This document shows, piece by piece, positions 9,398 through 17,409 of a DNA stretch of 64,000 nucleotides. Source of the DNA: Geminicoccus harenae (lineage in GTDB: Bacteria > Pseudomonadota > Alphaproteobacteria > Geminicoccales > Geminicoccaceae). The DNA lies in assembly GCF_019800005.1 (NCBI RefSeq), contig NZ_JABGCL010000020.1, positions 38,301-102,300 on the forward strand, in the 5' to 3' direction. The stretch's first letter is position 1, and every line of letters begins with the position of its first letter. Under the pieces are notes generated by a model, which did not search any database, was not told the DNA's origin, and was given only the letters and a program-made list of their open reading frames with translations. A program made the position numbers and the translations under genes.

Positions 9398-10851
9398 GTC
9401 GTGACCCGCCTTTCCTGCATCTCATCGTGATCCGAAGGCACCGGCACGGCGTCGGTCACGATATCGAGATGGCATCGCGGCGGGCTCGAGATGTCGACGA
9501 CGCCGCTCAGGTTCCACCGCATGGACGGAGCGGCAATGACCCGGAACATGTGCGCATCGATGATCCGGTGCAGGACCTGCTGGTTCTCCATCGCATAGGA
9601 GTAGGCCCCGGCATTCGCGAAATAGATCCCTGGACGCAGCATGTTGCGAAACCAGAAGGTCACGCGAACCACCGAACCACCTGCTATATACGGTTCGGCA
9701 TCCGAGACCTCGTGCGAACCCATGCCACCGATCTCGAATCCGCTGATGGTCTTCAGCACCATCCCGAAGTAGACGGCGCATGCCGCATGCGTGAAACGCA
9801 CCTCGTAGCAATAGCGGTAGGTCTGTCCAGAGGTGATGATATTGACGGTAGCGCCCGTCTTGTCCAGGATCCTGATGTTGTCGATCACGGCGCCGTTGGG
9901 CGTGTAGGATACCGTGCTGGCCGGTACCAGGTTCTTGTCATAGTAGGCGCTCGCTTCATGCTTGCCGGGCATCCGTTCGGGCGCATCGTTGTCACCGGCC
10001 TGCCCGACTTCGTCGTCTTCTGCATCGTCTTCACGGCTGAACGGCGCGGCGGTTCCAGCCTCGTCCTCGTGCATCGCGAGGATGGCCCGGCGGACCTGTT
10101 CCTGTCGGGCAGGCGGCGCGTAGGCCAGGCGCTGGTATTTCGCGATCACGAGCTTGGGGTCGCTAATCAGGATGGATTCGCCGCGGTCGATCAGGATCGC
10201 CCGATCACATAGTTCCACGACCGTCGCGCCCGAATGGCTGACGAAGAGAACGGTGGTTCCTCCGGCACGGAGAGCGCCAATCCGGGCAAAGCACTTGCGC
10301 TGAAAGGCCTCGTCACCGACCGCGAGCGCTTCATCCACCACGAGAATGTCGGGATCGACATTGATCGCAACGGCAAAGCCCAGCCTGGCGCTCATGCCGC
10401 TGGAATAGCTCTTTACCGGCTGGTCGAGAAAATCCCCGATATCGGCGAAGGCAGCGATCTGGTCGAACCGGGCCTTGATCTCTGCCTCACTGAGACCCAG
10501 GACCGCTGCATTCAGAAAGACGTTCTCCCGGCCGGTGAAATCGGGATTGAATCCCGAACCCAATTCGAGAAGGGCGGCGATGCGCCCACTGGTATGGACG
10601 TTGCCTTCGGTCGGATTGAGCAAGCCACAGATGAGCTGCAGCAGGGTCGACTTGCCGCTGCCGTTCCGGCCGACGATGCCGACGGTCTCGGCTTTCTTCA
10701 GCTCGAACGAAACATTCCTCAGCGCCCAGAACTCGCGATAGTACTGCTTGCGCCCACGCCTGAGCATCTGCAGCAGCCGATCATGCGGCTTGTCGTAAAT
10801 ATGATAGCACTTCCCCAGGCCGCTGACCTTGATGGCGACTTCAGAGGACAT
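9394..10851 (-). CDS. wzt: Polysaccharide ABC exporter ATP-binding subunit with Wzt-type carbohydrate-binding tail
   Basis: 485 residues from ATG 10851, which overlaps the permease stop by 11 bases. Walker A is GRNGSGKST at residues 61-69, the signature is SYSSGMSARLG, and Walker B is DILVVDEALAVGD. The ATPase domain ends near residue 250. After an acidic linker, about 200 residues form a beta-rich domain (TPNGAVIDNIRILDKTGA onward) that matches the position and pattern of the Wzt C-terminal domain, which recognises the modified non-reducing end of the glycan in O9a/O8-type systems. With wzm it should export a completed lipid-linked polysaccharide across the inner membrane. Confidence 0.93.
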   Translation of the reverse strand: MSSEVAIKVSGLGKCYHIYDKPHDRLLQMLRRGRKQYYREFWALRNVSFELKKAETVGIVGRNGSGKSTLLQLICGLLNPTEGNVHTSGRIAALLELGSGFNPDFTGRENVFLNAAVLGLSEAEIKARFDQIAAFADIGDFLDQPVKSYSSGMSARLGFAVAINVDPDILVVDEALAVGDEAFQRKCFARIGALRAGGTTVLFVSHSGATVVELCDRAILIDRGESILISDPKLVIAKYQRLAYAPPARQEQVRRAILAMHEDEAGTAAPFSREDDAEDDEVGQAGDNDAPERMPGKHEASAYYDKNLVPASTVSYTPNGAVIDNIRILDKTGATVNIITSGQTYRYCYEVRFTHAACAVYFGMVLKTISGFEIGGMGSHEVSDAEPYIAGGSVVRVTFWFRNMLRPGIYFANAGAYSYAMENQQVLHRIIDAHMFRVIAAPSMRWNLSGVVDISSPPRCHLDIVTDAVPVPSDHDEMQERRVTT

Positions 10852-11659
10852 CAGCAAATCCTTTGCGGGTCTTCTGGAACCATGCGAAGCCCAGGCACGC
10901 CACCACCATGCCTGCGAGTAGATAGACCACAAATAGGTCCCAGGACGGCGCTTTTCCCCACATGAGCGCGTCGCGCACCTGCTCCACCGCGGGGGTGAGC
11001 GGGTTGATCAGCATCAGCGGCCGGTAGGAGGCAGGCAGCGATGATACCGGGTAAAAGATTGGCGAGAGAAACATCAGCGCCGTGACGAGCACTCCGACAA
11101 CCTGAGCAACATCCCGAAGGAATACACCCAGAGCAGCAATCATCCATGACAGCCCCATGGTAAACGCAACGCATGGAGCTATGACTATCGGGAACATGAG
11201 AATACCCAGGTGCGGCGGCCCTATGATCAAGACATAAAATACCAACCATACGAGAAGATTCACTGCGGCATGAAACAATGCCGAAGCCATGATGACACCA
11301 GGAAGAATCTCTATTGGGAACATTATTTTCTTGACCAAATTCGTGTTCATTATGATGAGGTTGGAAGAGCGAGTCAGGCAGTCGGCGAAAATGTTGAATA
11401 CCAGCAGGCCTGCAAACAACGTCAATGCGAACTCGGCTCGCGATGCGTCGCTGCTTCCCCAGCGAGCATTGAAGACCACACTGAAGACGAACGTGTAGAC
11501 CGCCAGCATCAGCATGGGCTGAAAAAGAGACCAGAGGATTCCCATGATGGAACCGCGATAGCGTCCTTCCACCTCCCGCCTGGCCAGGACCATGGCAAGA
11601 TGGCGGTTGCGCCATAGGCTCGCCACCAGCTCGACCGGGGAGGCGCTATAGATCTGCAT
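10841..11659 (-). CDS. wzm: Polysaccharide ABC exporter permease
   Basis: 272 residues with six predicted membrane segments of the ABC-2 type. The N-terminus contains the amphipathic RRHLA(M)VLARREVEGRYRGS cytoplasmic segment typical of Wzm/TagG, followed by ILWSLFQPMLMLAVYTFVFS. The start ATG 11659 has only a weak GGGGGTG upstream. It is the first gene of the export unit; wzt and the sulfotransferase follow with overlapping stops and starts. The base composition is lower in GC than the genes right of 13.4 kb. Confidence 0.93.
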   Translation of the reverse strand: MQIYSASPVELVASLWRNRHLAMVLARREVEGRYRGSIMGILWSLFQPMLMLAVYTFVFSVVFNARWGSSDASRAEFALTLFAGLLVFNIFADCLTRSSNLIIMNTNLVKKIMFPIEILPGVIMASALFHAAVNLLVWLVFYVLIIGPPHLGILMFPIVIAPCVAFTMGLSWMIAALGVFLRDVAQVVGVLVTALMFLSPIFYPVSSLPASYRPLMLINPLTPAVEQVRDALMWGKAPSWDLFVVYLLAGMVVACLGFAWFQKTRKGFADVL

Positions 11660-12044
11660 AAAATGAACACCCCCGAGCAGGCCTGATCGTCATATCCATG
11701 CGGCCATCCAAAGAACACTGTAGTCTTGATTAATGATCTTCGAATAGTTGCAGCCCACCCTGTCCGTGCGACTAACTCCTGCATCAAGTCTGTACATGAT
11801 CAAGGCCTCTGAAGCGTGTTCCGACCCGGATAGACATTGGCATGGCTCGATTGGCCCTGGGCTTCGTTCCTCCGTCGCGCATACCGCCGCCGCTCGGGCA
11901 TTGCGGCGATTGAACGAGGCAGGTCTTCAAGGTCGACAGGATAAGCAAGCTCGAGATGGCGTGCGATCGGCGCGAACTGCTCCGTCGTACGACCTGAGAT
12001 CTGGGCATCAGCTCTGCCCTGTCCGGGGGAGCGGGCCTCTGCCA
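11660..12044. other. Upstream region of wzm plus unassigned decayed sequence
   Basis: The first ~120 bases are AT-rich and probably hold the wzm promoter (reading leftwards). From about 11780 to 12044 there are only short broken frames. One minus-strand frame has coding character (residues GRTTEQFAPIARHLELAYP and IAAMPERRRYARRR) but I cannot assign it to a family. No intact gene is seen. Confidence 0.4.
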
Positions 12045-12490
12045 TCGCAGGTGCGATTCATGCGGATGGTGGGCGAAGTCTGCTCGACCTGCAGCAAGCT
12101 GCCGTCCATCCACAAGGTTGCCAGTCCGATGGGCTCGGCCGACGGACCAGAGGGCTGCTTCGCGCAAAACGCGCCTCTCTCCGGATCAACCAGAGCCGCA
12201 GTGTCTGCCCGGACGCAAGGAAGGGAGAACCCGTCCCCAGAGATCCATGCTGCCCCAGCCACGGTGCGTTCTGGCTCGGTGATCCGGACCATCTCCCGTG
12301 CTGCTCGTCTCGTCCGGGGTAGGGAGTCCAGGATCAGCAGGGACAGCACCGCATTGCAGCTATGCTCGGCTTGGGCAGGGCCATCACTTTGGCTTGCTGG
12401 AACATGAGCTGCGAATGCCTCAAAAAGTTCAATGGCGATGATTCTTGCTCCCGAGGCAGCACATGCAAGGGCAAAAGCCGCGTCATCTCG
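12045..12490 (-). pseudogene. Class I SAM-dependent methyltransferase, degenerate
   Basis: A minus-strand frame contains, in order, segments matching a common methyltransferase family: FALACAASGARIIAIEL (motif I to the acidic strand), VLSLLILDSLPRTRRAAREM (motif IV and following helix), TVAGAAW, ADTAALVDPE, and VEQTSPTIRMN near the end. The start region, the GCGTG loop, a stretch before motif IV and the C-terminal third are missing or scrambled, and no ribosome-binding site or proper start is present. It is therefore a relic. Confidence 0.6.
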
Positions 12491-12599
12491 CCAAGGCTGC
12501 GCAGCCAGATGGTCCGGCGAAGGTAAGGTAGCGAGCGATCGGCGAGCCGAGCAAAGGCATTGGCTGCTTGGTCCCAGGGTGTAGTGGGTTGGATCTGCG

Positions 12600-12850
12600 G
12601 TGAACCCGGACGGCTGTTGGGCCGCTCGGTGTAGCGGATCGAGATATGCTGCACGCCGCAATCGCTGTGGTGCACCAAGCCAGCTGTACGGACGCGACGG
12701 CGGTCATGCCCCGACCGGTACCAAGCAACTGTCGAGCGGATCGTCCATCGGCAGGTTGGTGGGCCATGGCACCTGGTCGAGCTGACTGTCGTTGTATCGA
12801 TCGCCGGCGAGGCGGAGCGTAGCGCCCTGCGGTACTTTGCGAACCACATC
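12600..12850 (-). mobile_element. IS3-family transposase OrfB remnant
   Basis: A minus-strand frame reads RRRVRTAGLVHHSDCGVQH then ISIRYTER, the very conserved DDE-region segment of IS3-family OrfB (normally GLVHHSDRGxQYxSxRYTERL). The preceding sequence up to about 12850 gives weaker matches in shifted frames, and what follows is not transposase. No terminal inverted repeats were recognised. The element is a short dead fragment. Confidence 0.65.
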
Positions 12851-13324
12851 GAGATGTGGGGCAGCCTACACGAGGAGGCTGGGACGCCCGCTCGATCTCG
12901 GAATGTGATCGAGTTCCCTGCTGCCTAGCCGCGCACTGCGAACGCCAACGAGCAAGGCAAGCTGGCCAGAGCCTCCGCATCCTGAGGGGGATGCCACCGG
13001 CAGCAGCGGTCTTGAAAACCGCCGGCTGGCGAGTCTGTGGGTTCGGATCCGTTCCGAGTTTGAACTCATGGGCAGCGGATTTGCAGTGCGCTGCATTACC
13101 GAAGGGCAGGGCAGCCCTGCTTACATGACGTGCGGATATTGGTCCGGAGCGTAGGCCCTATAAGGGTTTGGCAAACCGCTGCCATGCCTCCTCGCATGCG
13201 GCTGCGCGCAAGCATGCAGCAGCCTCGAGGTGGGCAGTGCATCATAAGGATGGCGATTGGATGGCTGGAACCGGCCGATGCTAGAATGCTCGGCAGCAGG
13301 ATCAGACCGAGCCTTTGAAAAGAC
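12851..13324. other. Intergenic region without recognisable gene
   Basis: Only short unrelated frames are present between the IS3 remnant and the tRNA-Arg gene. I see no conserved motif, terminator or repeat. The stretch lies next to the 3' end of the tRNA, where integrative elements usually insert, and may be old island debris. Confidence 0.4.
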
Positions 13325-13401
13325 TGGTGCGCCCGGCGGGATTCGAACCCACGACCCCAGGATTAGGAATCCTGTGCTCTATCCTGCTGAGCTACGGGCG
13401 C
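13325..13401 (-). tRNA. tRNA-Arg (anticodon CCT)
   Basis: 77 bases including an encoded CCA. The acceptor stem is GCGCCCG paired with CGGGCGC, the D arm contains AGCTCAGCAGGAT, the anticodon loop is TTCCTAA closed by CAGGA/TCCTG, and the T arm contains GGTTCGAATCC. It decodes AGG. The 3' end faces left, towards the decayed strip and the polysaccharide cluster. Confidence 0.97.
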
Positions 13402-13487
13402 GCTCCGCTGTCCTGTACCACTGGCGCCGGGCTTCGGCCAGTCGTCGCAGCGTCCTGAGGCTGCTGGCCGGGCTGGCGGGCGGCCTG

Positions 13488-14168
13488 GTGGCGCCCGCGG
13501 CGTTCGGGCAGGCGGCGCTGGTGCCGGTGCGGGCGGACGAGTGGCGGCTGGCGGATGGACGCCTCCTGCGGCTGGCCTCGATCGTGGTGCCGGATCGGCC
13601 GGACGGGCTGGCCGGCAGGGGGCTGGCCCGGGCGCGCGAGCTGGCGGAGGGGAGCGAGCTGGTGCCCTCGGTCCTGGACCGGGCCGACCGGTTCGGGCGC
13701 CTGGTCGGCAGCCTCCGGGACGGGCAGGGCCGGGACCTGCGGGCTGCCCTGCTGCGCGCGGGGCTGGCCGTGGTGCGGACGGGGGAGGAGGACGACCAAG
13801 CCCTCAAGGGCCTGCTGGCCGAGGAGGCTCAGGGTCGCCGGGCCGGGCGCGGCATCTGGGGCGAGCTGGACCGGGCCGTGGCCACGCCGGAGGATGCCGG
13901 GCGCCGGATCGGCCGGTTCGCGCTGGTCCGGGGGCGGGTGGTGGCGCACAGCCGGCGCTTCGAGGCGGACTTTCTGGACTTCGGGCCGGACTGGCGGACC
14001 GATTTCGGCGTCCGGATCCCCAAGGCGAATCTGCCCGCCTTCATCGCCGCCGGGTGCGACCCGGCTGGTCTGGTGGGGCGGGAGGTGGAGGTGCGCGGCT
14101 GGCCGTTCTTCGCCAGCGGCCCCATGTTGGAACTGCGTCATCCACTGGAACTCGAGCCGATGCCATGA
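13488..14168 (+). CDS. Secreted thermonuclease (SNase)-like protein, start uncertain
   Basis: The frame to 14168 encodes a thermonuclease-type fold: VRADEWRLADGRLLRLASIVVPD, DRFGRLVGSL, LLRAGLAVVRTG and a GRRAGRGIWG motif, as in SNase-like proteins. The catalytic Arg/Glu set is not clearly complete. 13488 is the first standard start codon (GTG) after the tRNA. However, the residues encoded just before it (SRRSVLRLLAGLAGG) look like a Sec signal peptide, so translation may begin upstream at a non-standard codon (CTG at 13413 or 13455). In-frame ATGs further left lie inside or before the tRNA and are implausible. The stop overlaps the next ATG by 4 bases, so it forms an operon with the M48 protease. 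Confidence 0.7.
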   Translation: MAPAAFGQAALVPVRADEWRLADGRLLRLASIVVPDRPDGLAGRGLARARELAEGSELVPSVLDRADRFGRLVGSLRDGQGRDLRAALLRAGLAVVRTGEEDDQALKGLLAEEAQGRRAGRGIWGELDRAVATPEDAGRRIGRFALVRGRVVAHSRRFEADFLDFGPDWRTDFGVRIPKANLPAFIAAGCDPAGLVGREVEVRGWPFFASGPMLELRHPLELEPMP

Positions 14169-15715
14169 AGCGGATCCTTCTCTCGCTCCTGATCAGCGCC
14201 GCGCTGGTCGGCTGCACCCAGGTCCGCAACCCTGCGACCGGGGAGCTGCAGTACACGACCCTGTCGCAGGAGGACGAGCTGCGTCTGGGCCTGCAGGAGC
14301 ACCCGAAGGTCCTGGCCGAGTTCGGCGACGCCTATGAGGGTCAACGGACCGCTGCCTACGTCCAGGAGGTCGGCCAGCGGCTGGTGGCGGTGAGCGAGCT
14401 GCCCGAGCAGCAATTCACCTTCACGCTGCTGAACAGCCCGGTGGTCAACGCCTTCGCCCTGCCGGGCGGCTATGTCTACGTGACCCGCGGGATCCTGGCG
14501 CTGGCCGCCGACGAGGCCGAGCTGGCCGGCGTGATCGCGCACGAGATCGGCCACGTCACCGGCCGGCACACGGCGCAGCGGCACACCCAGTCGACGGTCG
14601 CGCAGGGCACGGGCATGCTTGGCGTACTGATGGGCGGGCTGTTCGGCGGGGAGGCCGGAGCGAGGGCGGCCGCACAGCTCGCCCAGGCTGCAGCCCCGGC
14701 CTGGGTGATGAGCTATTCGCGCGAGCAGGAGTTCGAGGCCGACGAACTGGGCATCCGCTACCTGACCCGGGCAGGCTACGACCCGCGGGCCATGGCCAGC
14801 TTCCTCGGCCGACTGCAAGGGCAGGCCCAGCTGGAGGCGGCACGCACCGGCCGCAGCGCGGACCCGGAGCAGACCATCTATGCGAGCCACCCACGCACGC
14901 TCGATCGGGTGGCCCGGGCAGCCCAGGCCGCGGCGGAGCGGGCCGACGGGCCGATCCGGCGCAACCGCGACGCCTATCTCCTGGCGGTGGACGGGATGCG
15001 CTACGGCGACGATCCGGCCGAGGGCCTGGTGCTGGGCCGCAGCTTCGTCCATCCCGGCCTGGGCTTCCGCTTCGATGCACCACCGGGCTTCACCCTCGCC
15101 AACTCGCCCACGCAGGTGATCGGCCGCTCCGCGGACGGCGCGGTCATGGTGTTCGACGGTGCCCAGCGGTCCACGCCGGACGTGGCCAGCTATCTGCAGC
15201 GGGAATGGCCGGGGCAGGGGGCGACCCGGGCGGTGTGGCCTGGCCAGATCGATGGCCATGCGGCCGCCACCGGCCTGGCGGTCGGCCGGGTCGGCAATCA
15301 GGTGCGCCAGGTGCTGGTCGGCGCCATCGATGCCGCGGATGCCAAAGTGTGGCGCTTCCAGTTCGTGGCGCCGCAGCTCGACCAGCGCAGCGTCGGCACC
15401 TACCAGGCGGCGATCGAATCCTTCCGCTTCCTCTCGCCCGCCGAGGCGGCGCGCTATCCCGGTCAGATGATCCGCGTCCACGAGGTGCGCCCGGGCGAGC
15501 GACTGGAGACGCTGATGGGTACGAGCGACGCCGACCTCCTGGCCGAGGCCCGGCTGATCAACGGCCTGCCGCTGGACGGCGGCCAGCCCGAGCCGGGGCA
15601 GCGGGTCAAGCTGATCGTTCCGGCCACCGGCGGCACGCCCGTGGCCGAGGCCGGACCGGAGGCCGAAGGATCAGTTGATCAGCTTGGCGTCGAACCCGTC
15701 GGGCCCGGAGCATAG
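14165..15715 (+). CDS. M48-family zinc metalloprotease lipoprotein with C-terminal LysM-like domain
   Basis: 516 residues. A lipoprotein signal peptide ends in ALVGC with the lipidated Cys at 17. The zinc site is HEIGH with His126, Glu127 and His130, and the third ligand is Glu191 in EFEADELG. After the protease domain come about 120 residues of beta-rich sequence. A LysM-like segment near residues 440-495 includes VHEVRPGERLETL, RLINGL and GQRVKLIVP. The architecture resembles periplasmic BepA/LoiP-type proteases that survey outer-membrane or envelope proteins. It is translationally coupled to the nuclease-like gene, and its 3' end overlaps the convergent spoVR gene by 45 bases. Confidence 0.92.
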   Translation: MKRILLSLLISAALVGCTQVRNPATGELQYTTLSQEDELRLGLQEHPKVLAEFGDAYEGQRTAAYVQEVGQRLVAVSELPEQQFTFTLLNSPVVNAFALPGGYVYVTRGILALAADEAELAGVIAHEIGHVTGRHTAQRHTQSTVAQGTGMLGVLMGGLFGGEAGARAAAQLAQAAAPAWVMSYSREQEFEADELGIRYLTRAGYDPRAMASFLGRLQGQAQLEAARTGRSADPEQTIYASHPRTLDRVARAAQAAAERADGPIRRNRDAYLLAVDGMRYGDDPAEGLVLGRSFVHPGLGFRFDAPPGFTLANSPTQVIGRSADGAVMVFDGAQRSTPDVASYLQREWPGQGATRAVWPGQIDGHAAATGLAVGRVGNQVRQVLVGAIDAADAKVWRFQFVAPQLDQRSVGTYQAAIESFRFLSPAEAARYPGQMIRVHEVRPGERLETLMGTSDADLLAEARLINGLPLDGGQPEPGQRVKLIVPATGGTPVAEAGPEAEGSVDQLGVEPVGPGA

Positions 15716-17071
15716 GAGAGTCGGCTTGCCGCGCAGGATGCAGCGCAGCCAGACCTTGCCGCCCCACAGATGGCGCAGGTGCCCCAGCGTCTTCTCGGCA
15801 TGGGTCACCTCCAGGTCGCGCCCCTCGTGCTCGTGGACGAGGTAGAGGCCGCGCGCCCCGCCATAATCGGCGTCGTGGATCTTGATGGTCGGCATCGAGG
15901 CGGTGCCGGTCTGGCGGATCAGCTTGGCCTTGATGTCCTCCCAGCCCTCCTCGGCCACCTCGTCGACCACGTAGTGCTCGCCGCGCTGGGCATAGGAGAA
16001 CATGTCGATCTCGCGCATGGTCTCGGCATCGAGGAAGCGGCGCAGGAACGAGCTGTCCCGGTCGCTCTCGCGGACCTCGAACATCTTCCTCCGCCCTTCG
16101 GGCGTATCGGCGCCGCCGAACTTCTCCTCGATCCGGTGCCAGAGCACGAAGCCCAGATGGTAGGGGTTGATCGAGCAGGGGTGCGGGCAGACCACCTGGT
16201 TGTGGCGGACCAGGAACTCCAGGTGGATGTCCTGGGGCAGATCGAGAGAATTCATGATCTTGTGGTGCCAGAAGCTGGCCCACCCTTCGTTCATGATCTT
16301 GGTTTCGATCTGCGGGATGAAGTAGCGCGCCTCGTCGTCCACGATCGTCAGGATGTCGCGCTGCCAGTCGGCCAGGTCGCGGCGGTAGTCGCGGATGAAC
16401 AGGAGCAGGTCCTCGTCCGGCTCCAGCGGCACGCGCGACAGGTCCGGGGGTCGCACCTCGGCCCGGCGCGACAGGAGCGGGAACGGGTCCTCGGGCGGGT
16501 TGGCCGCCTCGATCGCGCGGCGCACCTGGTCGGCTTGGCTCAGCCGCGGCACGGACGGGTTCTTCGAGCGCGAGAAGGACAGGGCGTGGCAGGAATCGAG
16601 CCACTCCTCGACCGCGAGCGCACCGATCGACGGGTCCTCCTGGTAGCGCCGGACCCGGTCGGCACGGGCCTTGAACATCGCCACCGTCTCGCCTGCCCGG
16701 GTGCCGGCCGCGAAGTTGAAATTCTTCTTGAAGAAGTCGTTATGGCCGTAGACGTGGGCGATGGTCAGGATCTGCAGGCAGAGCGAATTGTCCCGCATCA
16801 GGTAGGCGAGGCAGGGGTCGGAGTTGATGACCATCTCGTAGGGCAGGCCGGACACGCCATGGTCGTACATGGTCTTGGTCTTCTCGAACGACTTGCCGAA
16901 CGACCAGTGCGGATAGTGCGAGGGCATGCCGTGATAGGCCATGTAGCCCAGCATTGCGGTCTGGTCGCAGACCTCGAACTCCTGCGGGTAGCAGTCCAGC
17001 CCGAACTCCTGGACCTTCTCCTGGATCCTGTCGTCCCAGCGGGCCAGCTCGTCGAGCGTCCAGTTGGTCAT
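15671..17071 (-). CDS. spoVR: SpoVR/YcgB family protein
   Basis: 466 residues, full length for the SpoVR family. Recognisable segments are YPQEFEVCDQTAMLGYMAYHGMP near the N-terminus, HVYGHNDFFKKN near 105, NEGWASFWHH near 265 and NPYHLGFVLWHRIEEKFGG near 300. The biochemical function of the family is not established; in enterobacteria ycgB is co-regulated with yeaGH in the stationary-phase and nitrogen-starvation response, and SpoVR of Bacillus affects spore cortex. It is the last gene of the prkA-yeaH operon, and its start overlaps the preceding small gene by 4 bases. Confidence 0.95.
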   Translation of the reverse strand: MTNWTLDELARWDDRIQEKVQEFGLDCYPQEFEVCDQTAMLGYMAYHGMPSHYPHWSFGKSFEKTKTMYDHGVSGLPYEMVINSDPCLAYLMRDNSLCLQILTIAHVYGHNDFFKKNFNFAAGTRAGETVAMFKARADRVRRYQEDPSIGALAVEEWLDSCHALSFSRSKNPSVPRLSQADQVRRAIEAANPPEDPFPLLSRRAEVRPPDLSRVPLEPDEDLLLFIRDYRRDLADWQRDILTIVDDEARYFIPQIETKIMNEGWASFWHHKIMNSLDLPQDIHLEFLVRHNQVVCPHPCSINPYHLGFVLWHRIEEKFGGADTPEGRRKMFEVRESDRDSSFLRRFLDAETMREIDMFSYAQRGEHYVVDEVAEEGWEDIKAKLIRQTGTASMPTIKIHDADYGGARGLYLVHEHEGRDLEVTHAEKTLGHLRHLWGGKVWLRCILRGKPTLLCSGPDGFDAKLIN

Positions 17072-17397
17072 GCGGTCGCTCCATCAGGCGGGGAGGCAGC
17101 GCCCTGGACCGAAGCGATCACCTCGGCGCCATGGGCGAACACATATTGCCGCGAACTCCACTCGACGGGGGGTGAACCGTCGGTGGTGACGATGAACGGG
17201 TCCTCGCCGAAGCTCAGCCACTGGCCGTACAGGCTGTCCGCGGTTTTGCAACTGGCCGCGATTGCCTTCAGGTCCGACTGGAGGATCCGGATGCAGCAGG
17301 CCAGCGCCTCGTCCGCGGTGGCGAACACGCCCGCCTCGCAGCGGGCGTCCTCGTCCATGTAGTGGTAGAGGTCGTCGACGATCACGCAGTAGGCCAT
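17068..17397 (-). CDS. Small conserved-looking protein within the prkA-yeaH-spoVR operon
   Basis: 109 residues between yeaH and spoVR, 12 bases after the yeaH stop and overlapping the spoVR start by 4 bases, so clearly part of the operon. It is a soluble acidic protein containing YHYMDEDARCEAGVFATADE and QWLSFGEDPFIVTTDG, with four cysteines. I do not recognise the family. Its tight coupling suggests it works with PrkA, YeaH or SpoVR. Confidence 0.8.
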   Translation of the reverse strand: MAYCVIVDDLYHYMDEDARCEAGVFATADEALACCIRILQSDLKAIAASCKTADSLYGQWLSFGEDPFIVTTDGSPPVEWSSRQYVFAHGAEVIASVQGAASPPDGATA

Positions 17398-17409
17398 GGG
17401 CGCGGTCCT

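Noticed and set aside
13257..13412. N-terminal extension of the nuclease-like gene through the tRNA
   Set aside because: The residues GIRTHDPRIRNPVLYPAELR are the known spurious translation of an antisense tRNA.
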